A stretch of 50,055 nt of DNA from positions 1 to 50,055 of the forward strand of contig CABUDL010000008.1 in NCBI GenBank assembly GCA_902490335.1, in the 5' to 3' direction. The position numbers were made by a program, and so were the translations under genes. The notes under the pieces are model-generated. The model did not search any database. It had not been told where the DNA came from and worked only from the letters and a program-made list of their open reading frames with translations. The stretch is from an uncultured Clostridium sp. Its GTDB lineage: Bacteria; Bacillota; Clostridia; Oscillospirales; Ruminococcaceae. Positions 7,377-15,705 of this stretch are shown one piece after another (within the stretch, counting starts at the first letter, position 1; every line of letters begins with the position of its first letter).

Positions 7377-8759
7377 TTAGAATTTGAGCTTTTTGATGAT
7401 GTAGTGGGTCAAATCCTTCATTGGGATTCTTTCCTGCTGCATGGTGTCGCGGTCACGGACGGTGACACAGCCATCTTCCTTTGACTCAAAGTCGTAGGTG
7501 ATGCAGAACGGGGTGCCAATCTCGTCCTGACGGCGGTAGCGTTTACCAATCGAGCCGGCTTCATCATAATCGACCATGAAGTGCTCGCTCAGCTCGGCGT
7601 ACAGGGCAGAAGCTTCCTCCGACAGTTTCTTGGAGAGCGGCAGGACGCAGGCTTTGAACGGAGCCAGCGCCGGATGCAGGTGCATGACCACGCGGGTGTC
7701 GTTCTTTTCTGCATCCACGACCTCTTCGTCGTATGCTTCGCACAGGAATGCCAGTACCACACGGTCAGCGCCCAGAGAAGGCTCGATGCAGTATGGGATA
7801 TAATGCTCGTTGGTTTCCTGGTCAAAGTATTCCAGCGGTTTGCCGGAGTGCTCGCTGTGGCGGGACAGGTCGTAGTTGGTGCGGTCTGCAATTCCCCACA
7901 GTTCTCCCCAGCCGAACGGGAAGAGGTATTCAAAGTCGGTGGTTGCCTTGGAATAGAAGGAAAGCTCTTCTTTATCGTGGTCGCGCAGGCGCAGGTTTTC
8001 GTCGGTTACGCCCAAATCGAGCAGCCACTTGTGGCAGAAGTCCTTCCAGTACTGGAACCATTCGAGGTCGGTGTCCGGTTTGCAGAAGAATTCCAGCTCC
8101 ATCTGCTCAAATTCGCGGGTGCGGAAGGTAAAGTTTCCGGGAGTGATCTCGTTACGGAAGGATTTACCGACTTGTGCAATGCCGAACGGCAGCTTTTTGC
8201 GGGTGGTGCGCTGGACGTTGGCAAAGTTTACAAAGATACCCTGTGCAGTTTCCGGGCGCAGATAAATCTGGCTCTTGGCATCCTCGGTGACACCCTGGAA
8301 GGTCTTGAACATCAGATTGAATTGGCGGATGTCGGTAAAGTTGGTGCTGCCGCAGTTCGGGCATTTGATGCCGTTTTTCTTGATGAAGTCCATCATCTGC
8401 TCGTTGCTCCAGCCGTCGGCGGATTTGCCGGTGAAGTCTTCAATCAGTTTATCGGCGCGGTGACGGGTCTTGCAGTCCTTGCAGTCCATCAGCGGGTCGG
8501 AAAAGCCGCCTACATGACCGGTTGCAACCCAGACCTCCGGGTTCATCAGGATGGCGCTGTCCAGACCGACGTTGTACGGGGACTGCTGGACAAAGCGTTT
8601 CCACCAGGCGCGTTTGACGTTGTTTTTCAGCTCAACGCCCAGCGGACCATAGTCCCATGTGTTGGAAAGACCGCCGTAGATTTCGGAGCCTGCAAAGATA
8701 AAGCCTCTGCCTTTGCACAGAGAAACGATTTTTTCCATTGTTTTTTCGTTGTTGTTCAT
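7377..8759 (-). CDS. glyQS: Glycyl-tRNA synthetase (dimeric, single-chain class II type)
   Basis: A 460-residue cytoplasmic enzyme that charges tRNA-Gly. It is the alpha2 type, not the separate GlyQ/GlyS subunits. Evidence includes the N-terminal KGRGFIFAGSEIYGGLSNTWDYGPLG (quoted in part), motif 2 region GKSFRNEITP with FTFRTREFEQMELEFF, motif 3 EPSLGADR and a C-terminal anticodon-binding domain (about 360-460) with RRQDEIGTPFC. A zinc-like CKDCKTRH and CPNCGS pair lies at about 95-140. The ATG at 8759, 8 bases after GGAGG, fits better than the GTG just before it. No T-box leader was seen upstream. Confidence 0.97.
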   Translation of the reverse strand: MNNNEKTMEKIVSLCKGRGFIFAGSEIYGGLSNTWDYGPLGVELKNNVKRAWWKRFVQQSPYNVGLDSAILMNPEVWVATGHVGGFSDPLMDCKDCKTRHRADKLIEDFTGKSADGWSNEQMMDFIKKNGIKCPNCGSTNFTDIRQFNLMFKTFQGVTEDAKSQIYLRPETAQGIFVNFANVQRTTRKKLPFGIAQVGKSFRNEITPGNFTFRTREFEQMELEFFCKPDTDLEWFQYWKDFCHKWLLDLGVTDENLRLRDHDKEELSFYSKATTDFEYLFPFGWGELWGIADRTNYDLSRHSEHSGKPLEYFDQETNEHYIPYCIEPSLGADRVVLAFLCEAYDEEVVDAEKNDTRVVMHLHPALAPFKACVLPLSKKLSEEASALYAELSEHFMVDYDEAGSIGKRYRRQDEIGTPFCITYDFESKEDGCVTVRDRDTMQQERIPMKDLTHYIIKKLKF

Positions 8760-8985
8760 CACAAATTCCTCCTTCTATTTATTAAAGAGTAAAGAAAATC
8801 TGCTCTCAGATAACCTTATGAAATGCTGTCGGACACAAATAAAAAGAAAGCCTTCATATTGTTTAATGATAAACAATTTTAGAGTGGAAGTCAAGGGAAG
8901 AGAGGAACAAACCGCCTGTTTATGCGGAAAATGTTGTCTGTTTTGGGTGTCGGGCAAAAAAAATAAAAAAAGATGAAAAAAGGTG

Positions 8986-9014
8986 TTGACAAAATGGATT
9001 TGATGCGATATAAT
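8986..9014 (+). promoter_or_regulatory. Perfect consensus promoter for tRNA-Pro
   Basis: TTGACA (8986-8991), 17 bases and TATAAT (9009-9014), with an A-rich UP-like tract upstream. The first transcribed base is expected close to the tRNA 5' end. Confidence 0.9.
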
Positions 9015-9029
9015 AACAAACGTGCTCGA

Positions 9030-9106
9030 CGAGGCGTAGCTCAGTTTGGTAGAGTGCTTGGTTTGGGACCAAGATGCCGCAGGTTCAAGTCCTGTCGCCT
9101 CGACCA
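9030..9106 (+). tRNA. tRNA-Pro (anticodon TGG)
   Basis: A 77-base cloverleaf: acceptor CGAGGCG with CGCCTCG, anticodon stem CTTGG with CCAAG around loop TTTGGGA (anticodon TGG), T arm containing GGTTCAAGTCC, and an encoded CCA. Confidence 0.97.
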
Positions 9107-9127
9107 TAAAAAGTTTAGTGCGAACTA

Positions 9128-9156
9128 TTGACATTGGATTCGATGTCTGCTATAAT
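9128..9156 (+). promoter_or_regulatory. Perfect consensus promoter for tRNA-Thr
   Basis: TTGACA (9128-9133), 17 bases and TATAAT (9151-9156), between tRNA-Pro and tRNA-Thr. It gives tRNA-Thr and tRNA-Tyr their own start. Confidence 0.9.
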
Positions 9157-9178
9157 GAACAGGCTGTTTCCACAACAT

Positions 9179-9254
9179 GCTGGTGTAGCTCAGTTGGTAG
9201 AGCAGCTGATTTGTAATCAGCAGGTCGGGGGTTCGAGTCCGTCCACCAGCTCCA
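9179..9254 (+). tRNA. tRNA-Thr (anticodon TGT)
   Basis: A 76-base cloverleaf: acceptor GCTGGTG with CACCAGC, anticodon stem GCTGA with TCAGC around TTTGTAA (anticodon TGT), T arm with GGTTCGAGTCC, and an encoded CCA. Confidence 0.97.
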
Positions 9255-9278
9255 CTAAACTTGATAAAAATTAAATAT

Positions 9279-9363
9279 GGGCGAGTTCCCGAGTGGCCAA
9301 AGGGGGCAGACTGTAAATCTGTTGTCAGTGACTTCGGTGGTCCGAATCCACCCTCGCCCACCA
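9279..9363 (+). tRNA. tRNA-Tyr (anticodon GTA)
   Basis: An 85-base type II tRNA: acceptor GGGCGAG with CTCGCCC, anticodon loop CTGTAAA (anticodon GTA), a long variable arm around GTGACTTCGG, T arm GGTCCGAATCC, and an encoded CCA. Confidence 0.96.
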
Positions 9364-9366
9364 GAC

Positions 9367-9407
9367 TGAGTCTGGACGCAATTCGCGTTCAGGCTCATTT
9401 CTTTTTT
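9367..9407 (+). terminator. Terminator of the tRNA cluster
   Basis: TGAGTCTGGACGC pairs, with G-T pairs, with GCGTTCAGGCTCA around a short loop and is followed by TTTCTTTTTT. Confidence 0.85.
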
Positions 9408-9463
9408 CGGGCAAACTGCTCGCGTTTAAACCGGTATCAAAAGTGACTGCCCCTTCCAAATAA

Positions 9464-9499
9464 GATGGACATTTAAAGTGTCCATCCGATTTTTGTTTT
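9464..9499 (+). terminator. Hairpin with T tract
   Basis: GATGGACA (9464-9471) pairs with TGTCCATC (9479-9486), followed by GATTTTTGTTTT. Confidence 0.75.
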
Positions 9500-9561
9500 G
9501 TAACAGATAAGCTTAAAAATAATTTTTCCCAAGAGGAATATATAAAAATGTTTCGTGAGCA

Positions 9562-9616
9562 AGAGCGGAGTTTCCGTCTGAATCTTTCAGTCGGAAACCC
9601 CGCTCTTTTTATTTTT
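9562..9616 (+). terminator. Long strong terminator hairpin
   Basis: AGAGCGG and GTTTCCG on the left arm pair with CGGAAAC and CCGCTCT on the right, ending in TTTTTATTTTT. No gene is visible directly upstream. Confidence 0.8.
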
Positions 9617-9710
9617 CCATGAGAGGATTCATATTGGAGCAAATCGAAATCATTTATAAATATCCTCGAAAGTTGTACAAAACAGGACATCTAAAATATT
9701 GATCCTCTTT

Positions 9711-9746
9711 AAAAACGTGTTTGACGGTATTGTCAGACACGTTTTT
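9711..9746. terminator. Hairpin AAAAACGTGT with ACACGTTTTT
   Basis: Ten-base perfect outer arms enclose an inner TGAC with GTCA pair. A T tract follows on the plus strand and an A tract precedes it. Confidence 0.7.
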
Positions 9747-9895
9747 GCGTTTTATACAATAGAAATTCTCATACGACAGCCGCTGTCGCGCAGCTTTCAA
9801 CCGTATGGGGAAAGAGATGTGAAAAAGAAGGGGCAGAAAATCGCTTCTTTGGGATTCGCACAAAAGAAAAGGAATTTTTATAGGAAATTGGACGA

Positions 9896-9923
9896 TTGAT
9901 TTTTTGGAAATTGCGTGTATAAT
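9896..9923 (+). promoter_or_regulatory. Promoter of the marR-ABC operon
   Basis: TTGATT (9896-9901), a 16-base spacer and TATAAT (9918-9923), just upstream of the large inverted repeat. Confidence 0.65.
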
Positions 9924-9934
9924 AATACTTATAA

Positions 9935-9979
9935 GTTGCATGCGCAACATTTGCATACTGAAACTTTTGCGCATGCAAC
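9935..9979. promoter_or_regulatory. Putative MarR operator: 13-base perfect inverted repeat
   Basis: GTTGCATGCGCAA (9935-9947) and its exact reverse complement TTGCGCATGCAAC (9967-9979) flank 19 bases. Each arm contains TTGC-N4-GCAA, itself a small dyad, so two MarR dimers could bind. The site lies just after the -10 and before the marR start, the position expected for autorepression. Confidence 0.75.
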
Positions 9980-10025
9980 AGTTGCTAAGATAAACTTGTG
10001 CGTGTTGTGAAAAGGAGGGAAAAAG

Positions 10026-10466
10026 ATGAACGGAATCATGAAATATATCAACCGCATCTCCAGGTGCAACGGCGTCGTTTACGCAAACCGGCTGCGCGGC
10101 TATGGCATTACCCAGTGCCAGCACCCGTACATCCTGCTGATTTGTCGGGAACCGGGTATTCCCCAGGAAAAGATTTCCCGGGAGCTGTGTGTCAATAAAA
10201 GCAGCGTGACCCGACAGATTACCCTGATGGAAGAAAAGGGACTGATCATGCGCAAGCAGGACCCGACCGACCGGCGGGTGTGGAGGGTATATCCCACCCA
10301 GAAGATGCAGGAGCTGCTGCCGCATGTGCGGCTGGTGATGAAGGAGTGGAATGAGTATCTGCTGGAAGAGTTCAGCGAAGAGGAACAGCAGAAACTGATT
10401 GTCGCTTTGGAAAAGCTGATGCAGCGGGCGCAGACTGCGGCACAAGAAAGTCTGAAGGGGAGATAG
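10026..10466 (+). CDS. MarR-family transcriptional regulator
   Basis: A 146-residue dimeric winged-helix regulator. N-terminal helices (1-40) precede the DNA-binding domain: IPQEKISRELCVNKSSVTRQITLMEEKGLI and the wing KQDPTDRRVWRVYPT (each quoted in part elsewhere), then C-terminal dimerisation helices. An AAGGAGGG site precedes the ATG. It sits 8 bases before a two-gene ABC exporter and behind an inverted-repeat operator, so it probably represses that exporter and itself and is released by a toxic ligand. The ligand is unknown. Confidence 0.92.
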   Translation: MNGIMKYINRISRCNGVVYANRLRGYGITQCQHPYILLICREPGIPQEKISRELCVNKSSVTRQITLMEEKGLIMRKQDPTDRRVWRVYPTQKMQELLPHVRLVMKEWNEYLLEEFSEEEQQKLIVALEKLMQRAQTAAQESLKGR

Positions 10467-10474
10467 GTGGACCG

Positions 10475-12190
10475 ATGAAAGGAATATTTCCGTATTTAAA
10501 ACCGTATGTACCCCGCATGACCGTCGGGGTTTTGACCAAGTTTTTGGGAACGGTAGTCGAACTGCTGATTCCGTGGATGCTTTCTTACATTCTGGACAAT
10601 ATCGTTCCGCTCAAGGATACCAAACGGGTATTGATCTGGGGACTGTACATGGCAATCTGCGCGGTGCTGGCGCTGCTGATGAACATCTATGCAAACCGCG
10701 TGGCAGCGTCGGTCGCAAGAGATACCACCCGGGCGGTCCGCCACGATTTGTTCAAGAAAATATCCTATCTGTCCTGCCGGCAGATCGACGAATTTTCCAT
10801 CCCGTCGCTGGAATCTCGACTGACCACCGATACCTATAACGTCAATCAGGTCATCGGAATGATGCAAAGAATGGGAATCCGTGCGCCGATTTTGCTCATC
10901 GGCGGCATCTGTATCACCATGACGATGGAGCCGGTGCTGACACTGGTGATGATTTCGGTCCTGCCGCTCATCACGCTGGTGGTCTGGCTGGTCTCCCGCA
11001 AGGGTATCCCGATGTACGGCTACCTGCAAAAGGGCATCGACATGATGGTGCGCACCGTGCGCGAAAGCATCGCCGGCATCCGCGTCATCAAGGCGCTTTC
11101 CAAGGTTGAACAGGAGAAAGAGCATTTTGCACAGGTCAATGCCGAGGTGGTTCGCCGCGAAAGCCGCGCTGCCATCCGCATGGGCATCACCAACCCGATG
11201 ATGAACCTGCTGCTGAATATCGGTTTGACTCTGGTTATTCTGGTGGGAGCCTACCGTGTCAACGAAGGCAGCACCCAGCCCGGGGTCATCATCGCTTTCC
11301 TGTCCTACTTCACTATCATCCTGAACGCCATGCTGACTGTGACCAGAATGTTCGTCATGTACTCCCGCGCCAGCGCGTCGGCAGGACGAATCCAGGAGGT
11401 TCTGGAAACACCGGAAGATATGGAGCTGACTGACGAACCGAAGAAAAACGAGGAAGAACACATTGTCTTTGAAAATGTCAGCTTCTCTTATAAAAACAAA
11501 TCGGTCAAAAATATCGACAACATTTCCTTTAAACTCAAAAAGGGAGAAACACTGGGTATCATCGGTGCAACCGGCTCGGGCAAGACGACCATCATCAATC
11601 TGCTGATGCGCCTGTACGAGAAGGATGCAGGCAGCATCCGCATCAACGGGCAGGAGGTTTCCTCCATCCCGCCGCACGAGCTGCACACCAAGTTTGGAGT
11701 GGTCTTCCAAAACGACGTCCTGTTTGCCGATACCGTCCGCGAGAATATCGACTTTGGCAGAAACCTGCCGGAGCAGCGCATCGAGCAGGCGGCTGTTTCT
11801 GCACAGGCGATGGAGTTCATCGACACCCTGCCGGAGCGGTTTGAGCACATGGTCACCGCAAGAGGAACCAACCTCAGCGGCGGACAAAAGCAGAGGGTCC
11901 TGCTTTCCAGAGCGCTGGCGGGCAATTCCGAAATCCTGATTCTGGACGACTCCTCAAGTGCGCTGGACTACAAGACCGACTCGCAGCTGCGCTCTGCGCT
12001 GCGGGAGCAGTATGACGGCATCACCACCATCGTCATCGCACAGAGGGTCAGCTCGATTCTGCACGCCGACCACATCCTTGTGCTGGACGAAGGAAAGGAA
12101 ATTGGCTACGGAACCCACGAACAGCTGATGGAAAGCTGTGCGGTCTACCGTGAAATCAGTGAATCTCAGATGGGAGGGGATTTTGGATGA
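10475..12190 (+). CDS. ABC exporter half-transporter, degenerate-site subunit
   Basis: A 571-residue membrane protein of the multidrug/lipid exporter type. An N-terminal six-helix ABC1 domain (about 1-310) is followed by an ATPase domain with Walker A GATGSGKTT (about 363-371), signature LSGGQKQR and Walker B LILDD. The position after the Walker B Asp, normally catalytic Glu, is D492, which marks the degenerate subunit of heterodimeric exporters such as BmrCD or TM287/288. The stop overlaps the start of the next gene (ATGA), so the partners are coupled. It probably exports drugs or amphiphiles under MarR control. Confidence 0.93.
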   Translation: MKGIFPYLKPYVPRMTVGVLTKFLGTVVELLIPWMLSYILDNIVPLKDTKRVLIWGLYMAICAVLALLMNIYANRVAASVARDTTRAVRHDLFKKISYLSCRQIDEFSIPSLESRLTTDTYNVNQVIGMMQRMGIRAPILLIGGICITMTMEPVLTLVMISVLPLITLVVWLVSRKGIPMYGYLQKGIDMMVRTVRESIAGIRVIKALSKVEQEKEHFAQVNAEVVRRESRAAIRMGITNPMMNLLLNIGLTLVILVGAYRVNEGSTQPGVIIAFLSYFTIILNAMLTVTRMFVMYSRASASAGRIQEVLETPEDMELTDEPKKNEEEHIVFENVSFSYKNKSVKNIDNISFKLKKGETLGIIGATGSGKTTIINLLMRLYEKDAGSIRINGQEVSSIPPHELHTKFGVVFQNDVLFADTVRENIDFGRNLPEQRIEQAAVSAQAMEFIDTLPERFEHMVTARGTNLSGGQKQRVLLSRALAGNSEILILDDSSSALDYKTDSQLRSALREQYDGITTIVIAQRVSSILHADHILVLDEGKEIGYGTHEQLMESCAVYREISESQMGGDFG

Positions 12191-13956
12191 TACCAAACGA
12201 CCCGAATCAACATAAACCAAGGGACCGCAAAAAGGTCATCCTGCGGCTTGGAAAATATCTTCTGCAACACAAGTGGATGGTGCTGGCGGCAGTCAGCCTG
12301 ACGGTTACCGGCAACCTGCTGGCGCTGCTGGGACCGATGCTGTCCGGTTATGCCATCGACGCCATCGGTGTCGGACCGGGACAGACCAACTTCGATTTGG
12401 TGCTGTTTTACTGTGGGCTGATGCTGGTGTTCTATGTGATTTCTTCGGGACTGAGCTACCTGCTGTCGGTGCTGATGGTCAAAATCAGCCAGAAGATTGT
12501 CTATCAGATGCGCAAGGATTTGGTGGATAAGCTGCTGGAGCTGCCGGTGCGCTTTTTTGACAGCCACCAGACCGGCGACATCATCAGCCGCCTGTCCTAT
12601 GATATTGACACCGTCAACTCCTCGCTGTCCAACGACCTGCTGCAGATTGCAGCCAGCGCCATCACCGTCATCGGCTCCTTCATTATGATGCTGCGCATCT
12701 CGCCGCCGCTGATCCTGGTGTTTGTGGTCACAGTGCCGATTTCGGTGCTGTTCATCATCTACCGCACCAAAAAGGTGCGCCCGCTCTTCCGCAAACGTTC
12801 GGCAAAGCTGGGTGAGCTCAACGGCTTTGTAGAGGAGATCATCTCCGGTCAAAAGACCACCAAAGCCTATCATCAGGAGCAGACGATGGTCGGACGTTTT
12901 GACCAGCGAAACAACGAGGCTGTACAGGCATACTACATGGCAGATTATTATGGAAGCACCGTGGGTCCGTCGGTCAGCTTTATCAACAACCTGTCGCTGA
13001 CCCTCATCAGTATCTTCGGCTCCCTGCTGTATCTGGTGGGAAGTGTTTCGCTGGGCAACCTTTCCTCCTTCGTGCTGTATTCCCGCAAGTTTTCCGGTCC
13101 TGTCAACGAGATGGCGAACATCATCAGTGAGCTGCAATCGGCAGCAGCGGCGGCAGAACGTGTTTTCCGCATGATCGACGAACCGGCGGAGGCAGCAGAC
13201 CTGCCGCAGGCAAAACCGCTGGAGGAGGTCAAGGGCGATGTCCAGATGAAGGACATCCAATTCGGTTATGAGCCGGACAAGGTGATTATCCACGACCTCA
13301 ACCTGCACGCGAAACCGGGGAGCCTAGTGGCAATCGTAGGACCGACCGGTGCAGGCAAGACCACCATCATCAATCTGCTGATGCGCTTCTATGACCCGCA
13401 GAAGGGACAGATTTTGATGGAGGGACGCGACAGCCACGACATCACCCGCAAGAGCCTGCGTGCGGCGTACACGATGGTTTTGCAGGACACCTGGCTGTTT
13501 TATGGAAGTATCTATGACAACATCGCCTTCAGCCGACCGGATGCAACACCACAAGAGGTCATCGAGGCGGCAAAAGCGGCAAAGATACACAATTACATCA
13601 TGAGCCTGCCGGATGGCTATGACACCATCGTCAACGGAGATGGTCTGAACATCTCACAGGGACAAAAGCAGATGCTGACCATCGCGCGCGCGATGCTCTC
13701 CGATGCAAAGATGTTGATTCTCGACGAGGCGACCTCCAACGTGGACACCCGAACCGAGATGCAGATTCAGTCGGCGATGCGCAACCTGATGAAGGACAAA
13801 ACCTGCTTTGTTATCGCACACCGACTTTCTACCGTACAAAACGCCGATACCATTCTGGTCGTTCAGCACGGCGACATCATCGAGCAGGGCAACCACGAGC
13901 AGCTGATGAAAAAAGGCGGAGTGTATGCAGGCTTGTATTCCTCCCAGTTCCATTAA
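12187..13956 (+). CDS. ABC exporter half-transporter, catalytic-site subunit
   Basis: A 589-residue partner of the preceding gene. The transmembrane domain is about 20-320 and the ATPase domain has Walker A GPTGAGKTT (about 380-388), signature ISQGQKQM, Walker B LILDE with the canonical E514 and the H-loop IAHRLS. With one D and one E subunit the pair should have one active and one degenerate ATP site. The signature has SQGQ rather than SGGQ, which fits the asymmetric arrangement. It overlaps the upstream gene by 4 bases and ends at a strong terminator. Confidence 0.94.
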   Translation: MIPNDPNQHKPRDRKKVILRLGKYLLQHKWMVLAAVSLTVTGNLLALLGPMLSGYAIDAIGVGPGQTNFDLVLFYCGLMLVFYVISSGLSYLLSVLMVKISQKIVYQMRKDLVDKLLELPVRFFDSHQTGDIISRLSYDIDTVNSSLSNDLLQIAASAITVIGSFIMMLRISPPLILVFVVTVPISVLFIIYRTKKVRPLFRKRSAKLGELNGFVEEIISGQKTTKAYHQEQTMVGRFDQRNNEAVQAYYMADYYGSTVGPSVSFINNLSLTLISIFGSLLYLVGSVSLGNLSSFVLYSRKFSGPVNEMANIISELQSAAAAAERVFRMIDEPAEAADLPQAKPLEEVKGDVQMKDIQFGYEPDKVIIHDLNLHAKPGSLVAIVGPTGAGKTTIINLLMRFYDPQKGQILMEGRDSHDITRKSLRAAYTMVLQDTWLFYGSIYDNIAFSRPDATPQEVIEAAKAAKIHNYIMSLPDGYDTIVNGDGLNISQGQKQMLTIARAMLSDAKMLILDEATSNVDTRTEMQIQSAMRNLMKDKTCFVIAHRLSTVQNADTILVVQHGDIIEQGNHEQLMKKGGVYAGLYSSQFH

Positions 13957-13976
13957 ACCATCTGGTCAAATCCTTC

Positions 13977-14007
13977 AAAAAAAGCACCCGTAAGGGTGCT
14001 TTTTTTT
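13977..14007 (+). terminator. Terminator of the marR-ABC operon
   Basis: AAAGCACCC, loop GTAA and GGGTGCTTT followed by a run of T. Confidence 0.93.
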
Positions 14008-14020
14008 CGGAAAATACTCG

Positions 14021-14049
14021 TTGCATACAAAGAAAAGCTGCGTTATACT
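14021..14049 (+). promoter_or_regulatory. Promoter of the SLC13-like permease gene
   Basis: TTGCAT (14021-14026), 17 bases and TATACT (14044-14049). Confidence 0.75.
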
Positions 14050-14076
14050 GGTAGGGAGAAATGAGGAGTAGGGAAT

Positions 14077-15186
14077 ATGCAAAATTGTAAGCGCTTTTTG
14101 AAACAGGAACCGGTCTTTGTCATTGCAGCCGTCTGTGCAGTGGTTTCGATGCTGTGGGTGCCGCCCTCGGCGCAGTATCTGGAGTATATCGACCTGCGTG
14201 TGCTGGAGCTGCTGTTCTGTCTGATGGCAGCGGTGGCAGGGATGCAGCAGGAGGGAACCTTTCTGGTGTTGTCCCAGCGGATGCTGGCAGGCAGAAAAAG
14301 CAGCCGCCTGTTGACCCTGTCGCTGGTGATGCTGCCGTTTTTTGCCTCGATGCTGATTACCAACGATGTGGCGCTGATTACCTTTGTGCCGTTTGCAGTG
14401 CTGGTTTTACAGCTGACCGATCAAATGCAGCGGCTGGCATGGGTGGTGACCCTGCAAACGATTGCCGCCAACATCGGCAGCATGCTGACACCGGTGGGCA
14501 ATCCGCAGAATCTGTACCTGAGCAGCTTTTATGGGATGGATGCGGCAAACTTCTTTGCCGTGACGGTTCCGGTGGTGGCAGTGAGCTTCTGCCTGCTGAC
14601 AATCTGCTGCCTGTGGGGAAAAAACAGACAGATCGAGGTGCGTTTTGAGCATAAAGAGGTCATCCGCAGTCCTAAAAAGCTGGCAGTTTTCCTTGCGCTG
14701 TTTGGGCTGAGCCTGCTGTCGGTGCTGCATCTGGTGGGAAACCACCTTGCCTTTTTGCTCACCGTCCTGGTTCTGCTTGTGGGGGACCGCTCGGTGCTCA
14801 AAAAGGTGGACTACTGGCTGCTGGCGACCTTTGTCTGCTTTTTTATCTTCGCGGGGAATATGGGCGCCATTCCATCGGTGCAGCATTTCCTGGGAAATGT
14901 TATGGAAAAGAACACCATGCTGTGCGCGGTGGCATCCAGCCAAGTCATCAGCAATGTGCCGGCGGCGGTACTGCTGTCCAATTTCACCCACGATGCAAAG
15001 GGGATGCTCTTAGGAACCAACATCGGAGGTCTGGGGACGCTGGTGGCTTCGCTGGCAAGCCTGATTTCCTTTAAACTCTATGCGCGCACCCCGCAGGCAA
15101 AGCTTTTGCCTTATTTGGGGATTTTTACTGCGGCAAATGCGGCAATGCTGGTACTGTTGTACCTGTTTGCGGCAATTTGTTTATAA
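14077..15186 (+). CDS. SLC13 / citrate-transporter-like anion permease
   Basis: A 369-residue polytopic membrane protein with about ten hydrophobic segments. Two conserved loops typical of the ArsB/NhaD/DASS superfamily are visible: LTPVGNPQNLYLSS (about 139-152), and SSQVISNVPAAVLLSNF with GTNIGGLGTL near residues 288-325. Both fit the inverted-repeat substrate-binding loops. It is shorter than most DASS transporters (450 or more), closer to small SLC13-like permeases of Clostridia. The substrate cannot be read from the sequence; a dicarboxylate, or an oxyanion, is possible. It has its own promoter and precedes a redox protein by 27 bases, so they may be cotranscribed. Confidence 0.8.
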   Translation: MQNCKRFLKQEPVFVIAAVCAVVSMLWVPPSAQYLEYIDLRVLELLFCLMAAVAGMQQEGTFLVLSQRMLAGRKSSRLLTLSLVMLPFFASMLITNDVALITFVPFAVLVLQLTDQMQRLAWVVTLQTIAANIGSMLTPVGNPQNLYLSSFYGMDAANFFAVTVPVVAVSFCLLTICCLWGKNRQIEVRFEHKEVIRSPKKLAVFLALFGLSLLSVLHLVGNHLAFLLTVLVLLVGDRSVLKKVDYWLLATFVCFFIFAGNMGAIPSVQHFLGNVMEKNTMLCAVASSQVISNVPAAVLLSNFTHDAKGMLLGTNIGGLGTLVASLASLISFKLYARTPQAKLLPYLGIFTAANAAMLVLLYLFAAICL

Positions 15187-15213
15187 ACGGGAAACAAGAA
15201 AGGAACGAGAAAA

Positions 15214-15663
15214 ATGGAAAGAAGTAAAGTTTGGGAAGCAGCACAGAAACACAAGGACGGATATAACTGCTGTCAGGCGGTCGTCTGCACCTACTGCGAG
15301 CGGTTGGGAATGGATGAAAAGACCGCCTTCCGCGCAGCGGAGGCATATGGACTGGGGATTGCAGGAATGTTCCAGACCTGCGGCAGCGTATGCGGCATGA
15401 TGATGCTGGCAGGACTGAAAAATTCCGATGCCAACCTCGCACAGCCTGCATCCAAATTTGCAACCTTTGACCTGGGCAAAGAGATGGCAAAACGCTTTGA
15501 GCAGAAGAACACCAGCATGATTTGCTCCGACCTGCGCGGAACCGACGGCAAGACCGACCGCCTGCGCTCTTGCCGCGGCTGCGTGATGGATTGTGCGCAG
15601 ATTGTGGAGGAGATGCTCTTCCCCGGCGAATTTGAACCATACGACGGACCAAGCGAACTGTAA
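15214..15663 (+). CDS. C_GCAxxG_C_C family redox-type protein
   Basis: A 149-residue protein with the family arrangement of conserved cysteines: YNCCQAVVCTYCERLG near the N-terminus, then YGLGIAGMFQTCGSVCGMMML, and a C-terminal pair in SCRGCVMDCAQIVEEML. The family is thought to act in redox or metal chemistry and is often found near transporters or selenium genes; some relatives contain selenocysteine, but here all key positions are Cys codons. The start follows an AAAGGAACGAG site. It ends at a terminator shared with the convergent epimerase gene. Confidence 0.85.
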   Translation: MERSKVWEAAQKHKDGYNCCQAVVCTYCERLGMDEKTAFRAAEAYGLGIAGMFQTCGSVCGMMMLAGLKNSDANLAQPASKFATFDLGKEMAKRFEQKNTSMICSDLRGTDGKTDRLRSCRGCVMDCAQIVEEMLFPGEFEPYDGPSEL

Positions 15664-15670
15664 GCCATGT

Positions 15671-15705
15671 AAAAAAGAGGAACCGATTTCGGTTCCTCTT
15701 TTTTT
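15671..15705. terminator. Bidirectional terminator between convergent genes
   Basis: AAAAAAGAGGAACCGA pairs with TCGGTTCCTCTTTTTTT, with A and T tracts on the two sides. Confidence 0.92.

Larger units (their letters stand above)
9408..9895. other. Gap with three hairpins and no credible gene
   Basis: Between the tRNA terminator and the marR promoter I see three separate stem-loops with T tracts and no frame with a ribosome site. One possibility is that short RNAs are made here, but no clear promoter precedes the hairpins. Confidence 0.5.

Noticed and set aside
8763..9029. Possible T-box leader of the glycyl-tRNA synthetase gene
   Set aside because: No T-box core or tRNA-Gly specifier hairpin was found on the minus strand.
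15214..15663. C_GCAxxG_C_C protein as a selenoprotein
   Set aside because: All conserved positions are Cys codons and there is no in-frame UGA.
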